DNA from: Globodera rostochiensis
Taxonomy: Eukaryota; Nematoda; Chromadorea; Rhabditida; Heteroderidae
Assembly (NCBI GenBank): GCA_018350325.1
Contig: JAEVLN010000004.1
Coordinates: forward strand, 2,604,001-2,668,000
Direction: 5' to 3'
DNA length: 64,000 bases
The notes beneath the pieces were generated by a model. That model saw nothing but the letters and a program-made list of their open reading frames with translations, made no database searches and was not told the origin of the DNA. Shown here piece after piece: positions 34,493 through 46,231 of the stretch (within the stretch, counting starts at the first letter, position 1; each line of letters opens with the position of its first letter). A program made the translations under genes and the position numbers.

Positions 34493-37275
34493 ATGGCAAC
34501 ACTTAAAGCCTTTTTTCTTTATTTTTTTGCCATTTGCATTTTGTGGCAATTTGGCTTTTTTGACAGGTAATTAATTAATTAATTAATGCTTGCGGCACTA
34601 ATTAACATTTTATTATTTCAAGAATCAATTCAATTTGTCTTGTGAATTTTCGACTAATTCAAAAATCCAATTTATTTGTTCTTTTGCCGTTTAGCGATGT
34701 GACGGCACTGCCCGTCGATTGTGCCAAGCGCTGGTTTCCCGGCGCCGAAAGCTTTGTGTGCGTGTGCAACAGTTCGTATTGCGACCGGCCCGCTGCCGAC
34801 GACGACGACGTCCATTGGCATTGGCACGTCGGAGGGGGAGGGGACGACGGAAGAACGGCACTCGTGTTTGTGTCGGACGCCGACAAATTTCGACTCCATC
34901 GACAATTTGTCCCCATTTTGCATGGCGTTCAGGAAGAGCAACAAAATGGCCGGCGGGAGGAGAAAGGTGCGCGGCGGCACACTTTGCGCGAAGGCTTATT
35001 TTTTGCTTTTTCAGACTTTTTGAATATTTATTTTCAGACGTTTGGCTTTCCATTCGCGTGAACGCGTCCGCACAGTTTCAAACTGTGCTCGGCTTTGGCG
35101 GCGCGTTCACCGACTCGGCCACGTACAATTTAAACTCGTTGAGCGGGCCAACCCGCGCGGCCCTTCAGCGAGCTTATTTTGATAAAAACATCGGTTAGAA
35201 TATATATATAAATGATTAAGTTTTATTTATTTTTAATTTAAAAATGCCCGCTTTTGAGATAAAACAAATTTTGGGTATTCGTTACACAATCGGCCGAGTG
35301 CCGATGGGCGCAACTGATTTTTCTGTACGCGATTATTCGTATTGTGACACGCCGGACGATTTGAACCTCAGCACTTTTGCATTAGCCAAGGAGGACGTCG
35401 AGTGGAAGGTGAATCTTTATTTAATTTAATTTGAATTCATATGTTAATTAAATTAATTAAAAAAGTTTTTTTTATTTTTAAATACTTAAGCTGCCAAACA
35501 TTCGTTTGGCCAACGCACTCAGCGGCGGTGAGCTTCGCCTTTTCGCTACGCCATGGTCAGCGCCCGGCTGGATGAAGACGAACGGACAAATGGTCGGGGC
35601 GGGCACATTAAAGTGAGCCTAATTACAATCAAATGATCTTGTCTGATCACATCGATTCTGAGTTAGCATATATTTTATTGTTTAGTGCATATAAAATATT
35701 TTTAAAGTTAAAAAAATGATTTAATTATATTATTAATAATTAAATTAAAAAAATAAATTAAATAATTAGTCAATAAATGGTAAACTTTAGAGGAGCATTG
35801 GACGGACCGTATTATAAAGCATTTGCAAATTACTTTAAACGGTGAGTTTTTTGTTAAAGGATTAAATAATAGAGAATAATTAATTAAAATTTTATTTTCA
35901 AAAATATTAATTTAAAGTTAAAAGAAATTAATTATTATTTATTTTGTCAGTTTCTTCGAGGCATATCATTCGCAAGGCAATGTCACTTTTTGGGGCCTCA
36001 CACTGACCAACGAGCCGCTGCACGGCCAACGTCCGGGCATGTCAATGAATTCGACGACCCAACGGTGCCGACATTTGACATTTTTGACAAATTTTTGGCG
36101 CCATAAAAGTTGTTTTTAATGAAGCAAATGTTTAAAATTCATTTTATTTTAAAAGAATTTTTGCAGTGAATGGGCCAACAAAGTGTTGGCGCCGACCTTA
36201 CAACAATCGCCCATTTCCAAAAATGTGACAATTATGGCCCATGACGACAACCGACATTTGCTGTTGGATGCTGCGAAAGAATTAAGCATTTTTTATTCGT
36301 ATTTTATTACATAATTAAAAGTTTTTAATTGCTAAATTATATTTTTAGATTTTTGGCAATTGGAAGAACCGGTCCGCAAATGCCGTTGCCGGGTTGGGCG
36401 TCCATTGGTACTCGCCCCCCGGCTATCCCTACGACGTGCTCTCACAAGTCCATGCGCTTTATCCGAACAAATTTTTGCTTGCTACTGAGGTGAATGAAAT
36501 TAAAGGAAAAGCATTTAATTGGAAAATAAATTAAATGAAATTAGATACAAAAAAGGGGATCTTTCAAGGACAGGCCGCCAACTCCGAGTCCCGTTTAGTC
36601 TTGCAACAAATTTAAGGCTTGTGCCGGAGCAATGGAACGTGCCGAACATGCCGGCCCGTCGATGGGCAATTGGACCCGGGCTCTTCAGTATGGTCATGAC
36701 ATCATCCAGGACTTGCGAAATTGGGCCGTCGGTTGGGTGGACTGGAACATTTGTGAGTGTGTTTTATCAGTTCAATTATTCTTTCACTTTACTACGATAG
36801 GTTTGGACACGGTCGGTGGGCCAAGTTGGGCACAAAATTTTGTGGATTCTCCGGTGATTGTGAACGCAAGTGCTGATGAGTTTTACAAGCAGCCGATGTT
36901 TTATGCAATGGCACATTTTAGGTAATCTCATAATTAATTGATTAATATCGATTTGACCATTTTGAATAATTAAAAACATTGCTAAATTAAAATAGCAAAA
37001 TAAGACTCGATTTTAGCCGCTTCATCAGACCAAACTCTGTTCGAATTGGTGCCGACTTTGTTGGCAACAGTTCGGGTCGACGACATGCGCAATCGAATGC
37101 CGTTGAATTTGTGGCATTTCGGTTGCCGTCCGACTGCTGTGGGGTACGTCGCGTGCTTGCACTCATTTCCAAAGTGAATCGAACAACAAAAGTGAAAGTG
37201 CTCGAGGGGAAACGGAAAGTGATCAGACTGGAAATACCGCCTAAGGGCATTGTGACGGTGCTGTGGGGCAAATGA
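34493..37275 (+). CDS. GBA: Glucosylceramidase (acid beta-glucosidase, GH30)
   Basis: Lysosomal/secreted enzyme cleaving glucosylceramide to glucose and ceramide. About eleven exons. ATG 34493 starts a hydrophobic signal peptide (MATLKAFFLYFFAICILWQF), then the N-terminal Cys-rich WFPGAESFVCVCNSSYCDRP. GH30 landmarks follow: GFGGAFTDSATYNLNSLS, IGRVPMGATDFSVRDYSYCD with TPDDLNL, LRLFATPWSAPGWMKTNGQM, FWGLTLTNEPLHGQRPG with the acid/base Glu of the NEP motif, LGVHWYSPPGYPYDVL, the nucleophile Glu in FLLATE followed by ACAGAMERA (split by an intron near 36490), WAVGWVDWNI, FVDSPVIVNASADEFYKQPM and a beta-domain end ...GIVTVLWGK with TGA 37273. Both catalytic glutamates are intact. The loop after the Cys-rich start carries a Gly/Asp-rich insertion. 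Confidence 0.94.
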
Positions 37276-38182
37276 TCAGTGAATGAATGAATATATTCAG
37301 CAAAAGTTTAGAGTTCCATTTTGAGTTAGAGCAGCAAAAGCCAGTGTAACCTAACTAGAGATCGGACTTGAGGACCGATTGCGAATCTTGAAAAAATCTT
37401 GTCGAGATTTTGAACGAGAATCTTGATCGGTTCGATCTCTAAACCCCTTTTTTATTCCCTATGTCAATCCTCCAAAATGTTGCCAGGCCGAACTTTTGCG
37501 TCTCTGTGAGGTCACTCTTGAAAAAAGTTATGAGCTGCTAAACGTTCCGTAGACGCAATTGACCCCCACACTAAAAGGCTATCAAAAATATTCAGTAAAA
37601 ATAGGTTACATTCTCTCATCGTAAAATTATCAACAAACAACATGAAACAAGCCTCTAATTATTAATTTATGTACACAATTATCTATGCGTCATAAGCTGA
37701 TCCGAATTGGACAAATTTGCCGGCCATGGCCATACCGAATAATAAAGTTAGTTTCTGAATCCGGCCGACTCAGAAATAAATTTTTATTTAGTTACCCCGT
37801 TTCGGAGAACGTTGTAAATTCCGTGCCGCGCACTCACTCAAACTTTTTTGACGACATTTATGGGGGTCATTAATTGCGAGAAGAACCCGTAACTGTGGGA
37901 GTGACCCAGCGGAATCTGAGGACATCGGCGAATGAATTGGGGGGAAGGGGGAGAGAAGAGATCTTTCGGAATTGCTTTTTTCTCTAAAATTAATTTTTTA
38001 AAAATCAGAATTCGAAATTTTTTCACTTTTGTGTTGGTGCAATTCTAAACGATTCTCTCGCAAATGAATCAGCGAACAATTACTAGTACATCATTTATGG
38101 ACAAAGTGAACCAAAAAATGTTCAAAGGGTGCCGCCATTTCAGAATTCGCAGGTCAAACAGAGTCCATTCTAAGTAATCTTT
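37276..38182. other. Intergenic region
   Basis: 0.9 kb after glucosylceramidase. It has a short patch of repeated ATCTTG/CGAGATT words at 37375-37440; otherwise nothing gene-like. Confidence 0.55.
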
Positions 38183-38580
38183 TCAAAAGATCCGCAACAA
38201 AAGAAGAAAAAAGCATCGTCGTGGCCATACCTTGTCTCTCCCGGCAGTCCTATCAAATCCTTGCAATGCGTCTAGAAAATTCTCCACCCCGTCATCTTCA
38301 TCCGACTTCGTGATCTCGCTCTGCTCATCTTCAACAACATCATCATGTTCGTCTGCGTGACCGTGTTTAAACATCTTTATCGGTGGCTCCCCCGTTTTCT
38401 CGTCATCCTCCTCTTTGGCTTTCCGTTTCTTCACTTCCATTAGTTTCTCCGCCTGTTCAATTTCTTTCTTCGCATCTTCGATTTCTTTCTCCGCCTGTTC
38501 AATTTCTTTCTTCGCCTGTTTCATTCGTTGCTTCGCCTGTTCAATTTGCGTCTCCAACTCTTCATTCTTCGTCTCGTCCT
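38183..38580 (-). CDS. Coiled-coil protein fragment (Lys/Glu repeats)
   Basis: One exon after an acceptor near 38580 encodes DETKNEELETQIEQAKQRMK, then three to four copies of an (A/D)KKEIEQAEKE-type heptad-like repeat, then KRKAKEEDDEKTGEPPIKMF and an acidic tail with a possible donor at 38231 (GACAAG|GTATGG). The part shown is a long charged coiled coil with a nuclear-type basic patch. I cannot place the first exon: a nearby minus-strand reading at 39160-39276 (KPSAPQVDEAVVHEAVTEGS) looks coding-like but a phase-consistent join was not found. It could be a decayed or partial gene, since the surrounding region is repeat-rich. Confidence 0.5.
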
Positions 38581-38639
38581 AAAAATCATTACTTGGATGG
38601 AACGGGCGGAGCTGTTTATTTCAGTGGCGCAACTTTTGA

Positions 38640-41155
38640 AAGTATAACTTTTTTGAAAAAATCCAAGCGGTTAAACTCGTTTTTAAAAAATAATGTAAAA
38701 AACACTCAAAATCGGGGTTTGTCCAAAAATAACAAAATTTCCCAAGTGGAAAGGATCGCCTAGTTTTTTTCTCTCAAAAAAATTCTCAGGGTGCTGTAGC
38801 TTCCCCACTGAATTTCTCTTTTGTGACCTGCTCCAAATGCCGTCGCCGACCGTCCGCTCCACCATCTAACGCCGCTGGACGAACGTCTGGCTGAAAAATA
38901 TGTTTCGAAATCATGCATCAAATAACCTTTTCAAAATTCTACATCAATTTCGACTAACAGGGCCCTCCCTACCGCCGGTGGAGTTGGTTGGCGCATTAAG
39001 TTTGAACTTTTCTCAAATTCAACATAAAACAATATTAGCACCTCTAGTTCAATGGTCCGCACGAGAGGGGCTTCCGAAGTGTTGGAAAAAATCTTTGAAT
39101 CCGTCAAGCCCCTAAAAAACTTTGAATTTCCCGTATTTTTATTTTTGTCACCATTGTGAAATCTTCTTGCGAGATAGTTTGGCGGCTTCCGTGTGTGCAG
39201 ATCCTTCGGTGACTGCCTCGTGCACAACAGCCTCATCAACCTGTGGTGCCGACGGTTTGACGATGATCTTGAGAATGGACTAATGTTTCTTATGTATATG
39301 TACTTATAAGGCAGAAGAGGAAAGCTGAGCTTTTGGACAATTCAAAAAAGTTATGGCCAATTGTCGCCTAAAAAGCGTTTTCTGCTTATAACTTTTTTGA
39401 GAATTGACCAAAGCCTAGATTTTGCCTTTGAAAGCTTCCACTCATTGCATGCTTTCGAATGATACCGAAAATGTTCGATTTTGTTAGATTTGAAAGAAGT
39501 TATATCGAAAAAACTTTTGAAAGTGGAACGAATCGGGGGGGGGGGGAATCGCCGAGAACGAATTGCTCAACGAAAATTTGTTGCTGCGTACCAACGGCAC
39601 TCGATTGCTGTTGAAGGTGAATGAAAGTGCCGGTATATAATTTGAGTTATTTAAAATGTTACCGTTGTGGAGGATTCCTCTTGCCCCGCCTCGGGAGTTA
39701 TACACTCGTCACGGTGCATTGTTTTGAGATCTAAACTATTTTTGGAAAATTTAAAAAAAAAATTGTTCGAATTCGGGGTCCGGAATTGATCAATATGGTG
39801 GTCAGAATCGGATTCTCCAGGGCGCTCAGCTCATCAGCGAGAAAATATAGGCTTTTATTTTTCTTAAGTAATTTCAAAAAAATGATGGAATTTGCCTTAA
39901 AAATAAGGCAAATTGAGAGCCCTGTTCTAAACCTCGAATACCCCTAGAAACATCATTTTGCCGGCGGGGGGAAGTTTGGGCACCGGGAAGTTTGGGCACC
40001 AGGAAGTTTGGGCACCAGAAAGTTTGGGCACCGCAATACATCATTAAAAATAAAATTTCAAAATTTTGCTATTTTAGACTCTCATTAAATACTTTGGAGC
40101 TTTTATCGAAAGCATATTCACGCATTATGGGTTAAAGTGAGTTTTCTTTATGGCAATGAGGGTTTGAAACACTTTCTGCAAATGTATGTTTTGAGGGGCA
40201 ATCACTTGTGCTGCTTTGGCGTACGGACCGAATCCGACCGGGGAGTAACTTCATCTCGACAAGACCTGTTGAACGGGTTTAGAAAGTCTGAATCGGTTAA
40301 GTTTAGAGTCAGTTATTGCCCCGGTCTGGATTCGGTTCTCGCGCTTTTTCAGAAGAACCACTTGAAACAAATTCTGCTTCTTCAAGATTTCCAATGGGCT
40401 CTCCAAGACTTTTCTCACCAGAGGGCTTTTTGAGGATTCCGCAAAATGACCTAAAAAAAGTAATAACGCGGCACACCAACAACTGACCTTCTTTCATCCT
40501 TAAAATCCCTGATATGATATACACATATTCCTTTCCAACATTCATTAAAAAAATCTATATCTGAACTCAATACCTTTTTGTCGAAAATTAAATTCCATGC
40601 AATATGTACAGAACAATCAAGTGTAAATGCTTTTTTTATTTATTTATTTTTATTTAATTTGTATTGTGGTGCCCAAACTTCCCGGTGCCCAAACTTCCCG
40701 GTGCCCAAACTTCATGTCGCCATTTTGCCGACTTTGAAAAAAATTTTTTTTTCAAAAAGGTGGGGGGCAACAAAATCATTGTTGGCGAAATGAATGTTGG
40801 CCTCAGGGATTGGGGAACAGAGCAGTTCATTTCAGTGCCGCAACTTCTGAGCGAGCACTGTTTCCAATTCGGCAGAAATGCCCGATGATTTAAAAGGTTA
40901 GGCGGAAAAGGTGAAAATTGCCGACAATTTCGGCACAAAGACACCGCCCGATCCCCCGGGATAGCGTCTGGCGTCAAAGTGAGAATTAAAAATGTTAAAT
41001 ATTTGCAGAACAACAACGCGTCCAACAACGCCAACTCCATAAAACGAAAATTTTTATTGTACTCCGAACATGTTTTACAAAAATGAAAATAGAGAACCCG
41101 TCGACAGGAAAATTACAAAAAATGGGTCATTGAATCGGAAAAGACTTCAAGAGCC
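38640..41155. other. Gene-poor mosaic region with repeat debris
   Basis: 2.5 kb with scattered coding-like fragments but no complete gene. These include a minus-strand piece at 39160-39276 and a plus-strand Leu-rich piece at about 39545-39615 (AENELLNENLLLRTNGTRLL). Two similar segments at 38608-38640 and 40815-40850 share TCATTTCAGTG(C/G)CGCAACTT-like sequence. It also contains the inverted-repeat element listed separately. Confidence 0.45.
39971..40713. mobile_element. Non-autonomous inverted-repeat element with subrepeated termini
   Basis: The left end has four tandem copies of GAAGTTTGGGCACCG-type 15-mers followed by CAATACA and A/T-rich sequence. The right end is the inverted copy: on the minus strand from 40713 it has three such 15-mers, then CACAATACAAATTAAATAAA. 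Matching termini are about 60-80 bp and enclose about 600 bp with no transposase or recognisable protein. This is the shape of a foldback/MITE element. No target-site duplication could be settled by eye. Confidence 0.7.
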
Positions 41156-41579
41156 TCACACAAAAGCGGCCGCCCGATTGCACGTGTCGGTGGCGGCCGT
41201 CTTGTTGGCACAGCCATGCACCTGCAGCATCAACGAGCCCAAGCTGTTCGCGTAGAAGTCGGGCAACAAATCGTCTCGGCCCTGCATTTGACTGTCCAAA
41301 ATGTCGTCAACCTAAAAAGTGGAAAACGTTTAGACCTCATTCTCATAATTTATTGGGGGTTTTCATCCATTGAATTCGGAAACATTTTCAATTGTCCGTC
41401 TCACCCCGTGACAGCCGGACAGGACGAGCATCGTTCGAAGGCCATGGTCGTTGCCGAATTTGACGTCGGTGTTCAGGCGGTCGCCCACCATCAGAGTACG
41501 GCGCGGGTCGATCGTCCAACGCCGACAAATGTAGTCGAAGGCCGGCGTGGTTTCAAACAGCCAAACTGAGCCCGACCGA
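41156..41579 (-). pseudogene. 3' end of a phosphoglycolate/p-nitrophenyl phosphatase-like HAD gene
   Basis: Two minus-strand exons encode the C-terminal part of a PGP/PDXP-type HAD phosphatase: [20 protein letters not shown], then the HAD motif [32 protein letters not shown], and after an intron VDDILDSQMQGRDDLLPDFY ending at TGA 41156. The family's N-terminal nucleophile motif (DxDGV) and the GKPS segment should lie upstream, but in the next kilobase I find only simple repeats and no matching exon. It is either a truncated pseudogene or has a very distant 5' part. The residues present look intact and under constraint. Confidence 0.6.
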
Positions 41580-42834
41580 CTTTGACCATAACAAACAAAA
41601 AATGTCGCTATTGTCAATCCCGATCCTGATCCCGGTTTTTGAAAAAGCGAAATCCCGATCCCGGTTCAACATGTTGGTCCCGATCCTGATCTCGGCTTTC
41701 ACAATCCCGGTCCCGATATTGAGCAAAAGACGGAGTCTAAATTTTTTAAAATCAATTTTTTTTCTTCACCCAAAAAGCTTTTTGCGGGATTTTAAATTTT
41801 TTCACTTTTAAATTGAGCAGTTTAAATTTTTCTTAAATTAAAAAGCGCTTTGCTCTGTTGTGTTGCATCCCATCTTCAATTTTATTGGTGGTCCAACAAA
41901 TTAGGCGTGAAAATTGGTCCATTTTCCGCCTCCCCCGCCCCGTCCCAATTTAATGGTGTGGACGGGGGACGATTTTTATGGACCGACGGACCACCCAAAA
42001 AACCCCCGAGTCGCCGTGTGTTTATGTTAAGCTTCAGAGGATCAGCAAAAAATGTTGATCGCTTTTCCGACAGAATCAGGAACAATGTGTTGTTATGGAA
42101 GGAAATCGGTGGTATAAATTGAGGGGCTCCCCATGGCGTCCTGGTAACCAACATCGGCCGCAAATTAGCTCACATCTTCCCAAATCGTCCTCGTTATGTG
42201 CTGCTCTGTTTTGCCCCCCGCGACGTTCATCAACCGACAAACATTTAGCCCCTCGGGGAGGGGAAGTGATCAGTTCATTGCTGATCAGATTTGTCCTCAT
42301 CCAGAATGATTGCAACGCGGGCGGGCGGGAGCCTCATCGATTCGCCAAAAAATACCCAAAACTGTTGAGAGAGATAAATTTTCATCCCGCTATGAGAAGG
42401 GTCAAAGTGATCGGAAAATGCTTTTCCTCCACCCTCCCAATGAACAACCAACCCATTTTGATCACAAATAATTCGAGCAGATCAGCAAACTCTTTGCTGG
42501 GTGGCGCAATAAAACATTTGCACCTTAGCGCTCGATTTGCTCTGATTTATAATGGATTATGTGACTTTGTGACTGATCAACCGACGCGCCGATTTGGGGA
42601 GGAGGGCGGTGATTTCGCTTTTTCGTTTTGATTGGTTTGATCTGTTCCAAGCGTTGATCTACTTATTAATATAGGTGCTTAAAATTGAAACCCATCAACT
42701 TCTCGAGTTCAATATTATCGTTGATTTCACTATTCGCGAGACCGCGACTAAGCCGAGCTTTGGCAAATCAGTCCAAACACCATCATTTTACCGTTGCCCG
42801 AATTTGTTGTGTAGAAAAATTGAAAGGTCATTTA
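41580..42834. other. Intergenic region with GATCCCGGT-type repeats
   Basis: Holds a degenerate repeat of (T/G)CCCGATCC(C/T)G at 41615-41715 and several TGATCA palindromes around 42270-42640. No supported exon. Confidence 0.5.
41615..41715. repeat. Degenerate CCCGATCCCGGT-type repeat
   Basis: At least six copies of ATCCCGGT / CCGATCCTGAT-like words in 100 bp, irregularly spaced. Similar-looking simple repeats are not seen elsewhere in the window. Confidence 0.7.
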
Positions 42835-45800
42835 ATGAATGCCAGGCTGTCCCTCAACGTATCCTTTCTCGTCACAATTTGCCTCCTTCTGCTGCTGCTG
42901 AACATGAACGAAGTTCATGGCAAGAAGCGACGACATCGTCCAGTTCAAAGGGGTCGGGCAAATGTTTAACCCCATAAAAATCCTTTTTAAAATCAAAAAA
43001 AGCCTCAAAATTGATTTCAAAACTAATTACAGCGGCAAAGATAAGCAAATCGGCCGCAATTGACGTCAAAAACAAAAATTGCGAAGATGAACAGGGAGGC
43101 GCGGCCAAAGAGAACAAATTGTTGAGTCCATGGGCGTGGAAATCGGACAATTCATTGGCATTTGATATTGCTATTACCCTTCCGCCGGCTGATGGCAACA
43201 GCACCAGGACGAGCAGCAGCAACACAACCACACAACTCACAACAATGGCAAGCAGTTCAACGACGGTTGCGACAGAGCAATTTTTGTTGAACGATGTTGA
43301 TGGCATGGCACAACAGCAACCGCAAAGAGAGGCGGCGGAAAATGGTGCAGGAAATTTAACCGCTCTAAGCGCAACAGAACGAGAGTTGGATAATTCGGCG
43401 ACAATTGCGACAACGACGACGACGAAACCGTTGCAGACGGAGGTGCGCAAAATAATTTTTTTTTTCAGCATAATTCCAACGAATTTCCGATTTGTTTTTC
43501 GTTATAAAATTGTTTTTTGAATAGAGCTGGGCACAAAATGCCGAAGAACCGGCAGAATTGGCCAGAAACCGGTTGAAGCCAAGCCTGAAGTTTACCGGAG
43601 CCAATGCCTCTGCAATGGCACCAGATGTTGGCACTTTGCCGCCCGGAATCGAACCGTCCCCCCCGGCATTTGTTTCCGCAGAAGAGCTGTTGCTGAACAA
43701 CAAACTCATCGACGACATTGACATGGCAACACAAAGTTCATCAACATTGAGCAACGACAGTTTGGCAGCCGATATTGGTTGGTGCATAATGTAATTAATT
43801 TTTGGCAAACTTAAAAGGACCTCGCCCGCCCGCAAGTCGTGGCATTTCCGGACGGAATGGAAGCACGGACTCGACAAAATATTGGAGTTTGTTTTGCGTC
43901 ATGTTCTGTTTCCCAATTTCCATTTGATTTTTTTCTCTGCTTTTTGCCATCCGAAGTCTGTCCTCTCCCGTCTTTAGGGTTTACTCGGCTTCCGTACATC
44001 AACAACGGCACGGAATTTGCCGAACCAGCACCAATTGTGCCATTCAACAGCAAGGCCAGGGAGGAGGAAAGTCTGACCGATTTGGAGCTGCAGCCGCCCC
44101 ATCTTGGCCAAGCCGACTTCTTCACGCTTCCTGACAACGGTTCATCGACGGAAGTGTCCGCTGGCGGCGATCAAACGGCAGAAAAGGCAAAGTGCCAAAG
44201 ACAACGTCAAGAAAGTGCCAATGAAAAAGCCGCGGCAGATTATCATGTCCAGGGTGAGTAAAGCGAAATTCAAATGTGCACTGACTGAACTGACCCAAAA
44301 CGGAGGGATCGGCGCTCTTTCATTGAATTCCTTTTAGTTTCAGAGCCTTACCCCGCACATAGCGCGGAAAGTACCGTACCAACATCGCCGTCGGATACTA
44401 CTGTATTGCCCATAACGGCAGAGGGCATTTTGGCGGGTGATCAAAGCAACAAAAAATTGCACGAGGCACCGACACCTCCAAGTCGTGTAGAAGAAGTGAC
44501 GACAGCATTATTGACAACAATTCCAGAACACAACTTGATCAGTTTTGATGCAGCTGTTGACAATAAAACATTGCCTGGCACTGATCAGAGCACAGTCGTC
44601 GTAGATGATCGGAAGGGAGCGGACAAATTGTTCAACCCTTTGAATAATTCGATTGAAGGCAACGTTATTAAGACCAAAGGTCAGCAGCAACATCAAAAGT
44701 GTTGACGGGGGCACAAAATCATTTGACTTTTATTTTCCTAAATTTTGGGGATTGAAAACAACGCCTTAGGCGTAATCAAAATAATATAATTAATTAAGAA
44801 GAGAATTGTTGCAAATTGTTGCGGTTCTTAAAAGGCAAAAGGGACAATGGAAGCGAATTTGCTTCAGCGATTGATGGGGAAGAGGGCGGCATTTCCGAAT
44901 TATTTTCTGGCACGGATTTGGGGGTAAATATTTAAACTTAGAAAAAGAAATTGGTTTTTTTAATTAAAGGACCAAAAAATTATTGACGCCGTGGAGAGCA
45001 ACAACAAATTGGGGACGAAAGGTCGAGAAGAAGCCGAGGCAAATGAAGAGAAACTGGAGGGAGCAACTGTTAAAGCACATTGGGAAGTCGTTCAAGATGG
45101 TCAGCAGAAGCCGCTTTTGCAAAATCGGAATTTAAATTTAAATTTTAGCATCGACGACGACGGGGGGCGGCGGCGGACTGGAAATTCTAAAAGAGGAGTT
45201 GAGAGAGCGAGACTGTAAGAACTCACAAAATCGATCAGAGATCAGTCAAGTTGACAAATTGTTTGATCAAGACATTTGATTAAACAAAACTGATCAGCTA
45301 ATGATCGGTCTACTTTAATCATTCGTTTATTATTTCGCAGTCAATCGGATTCAAAGTCATGCCGATTCTTCGGAGCACAGAACGCCAACGGCGCCTTTGA
45401 ATTTGGCCAATTCCATTGAGACGGCGACAACTTCTAGCAGTATCAGCAGTGAGTCGATTGTGATTTTTCAAATCAATAATTATTCCAAATTAGGCTTTTT
45501 GCCATCATCGACAACGCCACCGCCGCGTCCTATTAAAAAATGTGAGAATTTTATTCCTTTAACTTCCCGTTGTTTTGATCGGTGAATCTTTTCGAGAGGC
45601 GGGTTAATTTCGGTTTCCGAATCAATGATCAGTGATCGCATGCATCAATCAATCAATAATCAACCAACCAATCAATGCGATCGCCCCAAAGACTTTTTCC
45701 CAAGCACCACTAACCAATCAACGACGTACCGTACATTTACTCTGAATTTTAGGGACACCGTATGTTTTTGATTGTGCGTTGGAAGCCGATGAGAGGGGCG

Positions 45801-46044
45801 AGAGTTTGTGCCAGGAGTGGGCAAAAGGTCGTTCAATTTTTTGGGTTCAGAAAATATTTAAAAAATATATAATTTTGATTTTGTTGAAAATTTAAAATTT
45901 TAGGAAATATTTGATTTAAAAAAAGAATTAAAAGAATTGTTTTCAATGTAAGGCGGACTCTGCGAGATCAACAGGGCCACGCGCTTTTTGTTCTGCCGAA
46001 AAACGTGCCTTTGCATTGGCATTTTGGACAGTGCAAATGAATGA
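42835..46044 (+). CDS. Mucin-like secreted protein with C-terminal ShKT domain
   Basis: Many exons. ATG 42835 gives a signal peptide (MNARLSLNVSFLVTICLLLL, cleavage near NEVHG), then a basic KKRRHRPVQR. A long low-complexity region rich in Ser, Thr, Asn, Glu and Ala follows (e.g. STRTSSSNTTTQLTTMASSS and VTTALLTTIPEHNLISFDAA), with many potential N- and O-glycosylation sites. The last exons encode PYVFDCALEADERGESLCQE, WAKGGLCEINRATRFLFC and RKTCLC, which fit the six-Cys ShKT (SXC) pattern with the WA..G.C core. Stop TGA 46042. Nematodes use ShKT domains in secreted cuticle, surface-coat and gland proteins. Exon joins in the middle were checked only in part. Confidence 0.72.
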
Positions 46045-46231
46045 AAAAAAAATAATATTTTTGCATTTTTTTTGTCAATTTTTTTATAGCAAATTCCATT
46101 CAAAGTTTCCAATACAAATATTTGGTGATTTACATATTAAACAAATGAATAAATGTTTAATTTTTGAAATTAATTAATAATCGTTCCTCGAATGACAGTC
46201 AAACTTTCGTAAATGACCAAAAAAGTAAAAC

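Noticed and set aside
40137..40545. ORFs inside the inverted-repeat element as a transposase
   Set aside because: Neither strand shows DDE/DDD or other transposase motifs, and both readings are short.
42095..42631. 178-residue plus-strand ORF
   Set aside because: Low-complexity, no signal or domain, no flanking splice or start context, and it overlaps repeat-rich spacer.
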